The notes beneath the pieces are model-generated. The model saw only the letters and a list, made by a program, of their open reading frames with translations. It made no database searches and was not told the origin of the DNA. 23,828 nt of DNA from an uncultured Campylobacter sp. GTDB taxonomy: Bacteria; Campylobacterota; Campylobacteria; Campylobacterales; Campylobacteraceae. How positions within the stretch are numbered: the first letter of the stretch is position 1; each line of letters starts with the position of its first letter. Below are positions 23,374 through 23,828 of the stretch, piece after piece. The stretch spans positions 1 through 23,828 of the forward strand of contig NZ_CALIIU010000053.1 of NCBI RefSeq assembly GCF_938017775.1, read 5' to 3'. The position numbers and the translations under genes were made by a program.

Positions 23374-23405
23374 TTTAAAAAGCCGTTCAATATAAATTTC
23401 GCACA

Positions 23406-23411
23406 ATCATA
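23406..23411 (-). promoter_or_regulatory. Extended -10 box of the HDOD-rnr-holA operon
   Basis: On the minus strand TTTGATATGAT contains TGATATGAT, an extended -10 (TG, one base, TATGAT). Transcription would begin about 7 bases later, near 23399, leaving a 25-base leader before the ATG at 23373. Confidence 0.5.
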
Positions 23412-23828
23412 TCAAATTTTAACTCAAATTGCAAAGCAAAACGCCGCCGTTACGCCTAAATTTCGCTCCGCCTCGCGGGCTTTTAAAGCGCTCTTTTTGC
23501 TCCTGAAAATCGCGGATCAAACCGCCCGTTTGTCGCGACGGCAAAACCAAAATTTCATCCGCTGTTTTATAAAATTTTAATCCCCTTTCGTATAAAATGC
23601 ATCGAGATTCCGTTTATAAAGAGCTCAATTAAAACAGAAGTTTGAAGAGCCAAAAAGACTTAAAAACCGAAAATAATTTTAAGATGCTCAAGCTAGTTTT
23701 TAAGATTTCATATAAATTCAAGCAGATGAATTTATATGAAATTTAATGACGAGCTAAGATATAGAGCAATAAAATATTGCTACTAAAGAAGCTTTTTGGG
23801 CTTTACAAATTTGCATATGTATTTTTAT
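23412..23828. other. Spacer at right edge
   Basis: No gene is called. An open frame across the first part (to 23580) has no ribosome site and reads as low-quality sequence. A plus-strand TATAAAAT at about 23594-23601 could drive a transcript rightward. A strong inverted repeat lies at 23705-23742. The last 80 bases are A/T-rich and may lead to a gene beyond the window. Confidence 0.4.
23705..23742. repeat. 16-bp perfect inverted repeat with 6-base loop
   Basis: ATTTCATATAAATTCA at 23705-23720 pairs perfectly with TGAATTTATATGAAAT at 23727-23742 around AGCAGA. The stem is A/T-rich and is not followed by a T-run, so it is not a classic terminator. It could be an operator pair or a structured leader. 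Confidence 0.7.

Noticed and set aside
23374..23406. Upstream TTG start for the HDOD-like gene
   Set aside because: The TTG lies in a TGATATGAT extended -10 box and would not be in the mRNA; the ATG at 23373 fits the domain start.
23407..23580. Plus-strand frame in the right spacer as a gene
   Set aside because: It overlaps the HDOD-like gene start region, lacks a ribosome site, and has no protein-like pattern.

Overview
The window is chromosomal DNA from a campylobacterium (Campylobacterota, most likely genus Campylobacter). Three things point there. HobA, a DnaA partner confined to this phylum, is present. The gene orders rppH-lysC-hobA-holB-folP / hemW-tatB-tatC-queA and rpsF-ssb-rpsR are those I know from Campylobacter jejuni. 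AAATTT words fill both coding and spacer DNA. Base composition looks higher in GC than C. jejuni (roughly mid-40s percent by eye), which would fit an oral species such as C. gracilis; the species call is inference.

Layout. (1) 1-2850: a long non-coding stretch, a small unknown gene, then lrgA-lrgB and a cytidylate kinase-like ATPase in one operon. (2) 3053-6717: uncharacterised cytosolic proteins, including a Zn-ribbon protein with a disordered insert and a gene broken by a -1 frameshift. (3) 7016-10980, minus strand: a tightly overlapping operon rppH-lysC-hobA-holB-folP. (4) 11117-15796, plus strand, divergent from (3): hemW, tatB, tatC, queA and a membrane-anchored protein with degenerate histidine-kinase and receiver folds. 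(5) 15797-17820: a low-confidence accessory segment with an ORF lacking a clear 5' end, a 594-bp gene-poor stretch, a peptidoglycan-binding-like membrane protein broken at an A6 tract, and a small zinc-ribbon membrane protein behind a (TA)10 promoter tract. (6) 17854-19151, minus strand: rpsF-ssb-rpsR. (7) 19236-23373, minus strand: an HDOD-like regulator, rnr and holA. (8) 23407-23828: a spacer with a 16-bp perfect inverted repeat.

Functional themes. Several genes serve DNA replication (HobA, delta, delta', SSB) and RNA turnover (RppH, RNase R). The Tat translocase genes sit with a tRNA-modification enzyme. The most notable points beyond housekeeping are the (TA)10 tract overlapping a promoter, the repaired reading of the A6-frameshifted gene, an 18-bp palindrome in front of lrgAB, the degenerate two-component-like protein after queA, and similar low-complexity inserts in three unrelated proteins. 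I see no CRISPR array, insertion sequence, tRNA or rRNA, and no clear case of a wholly new defence system.
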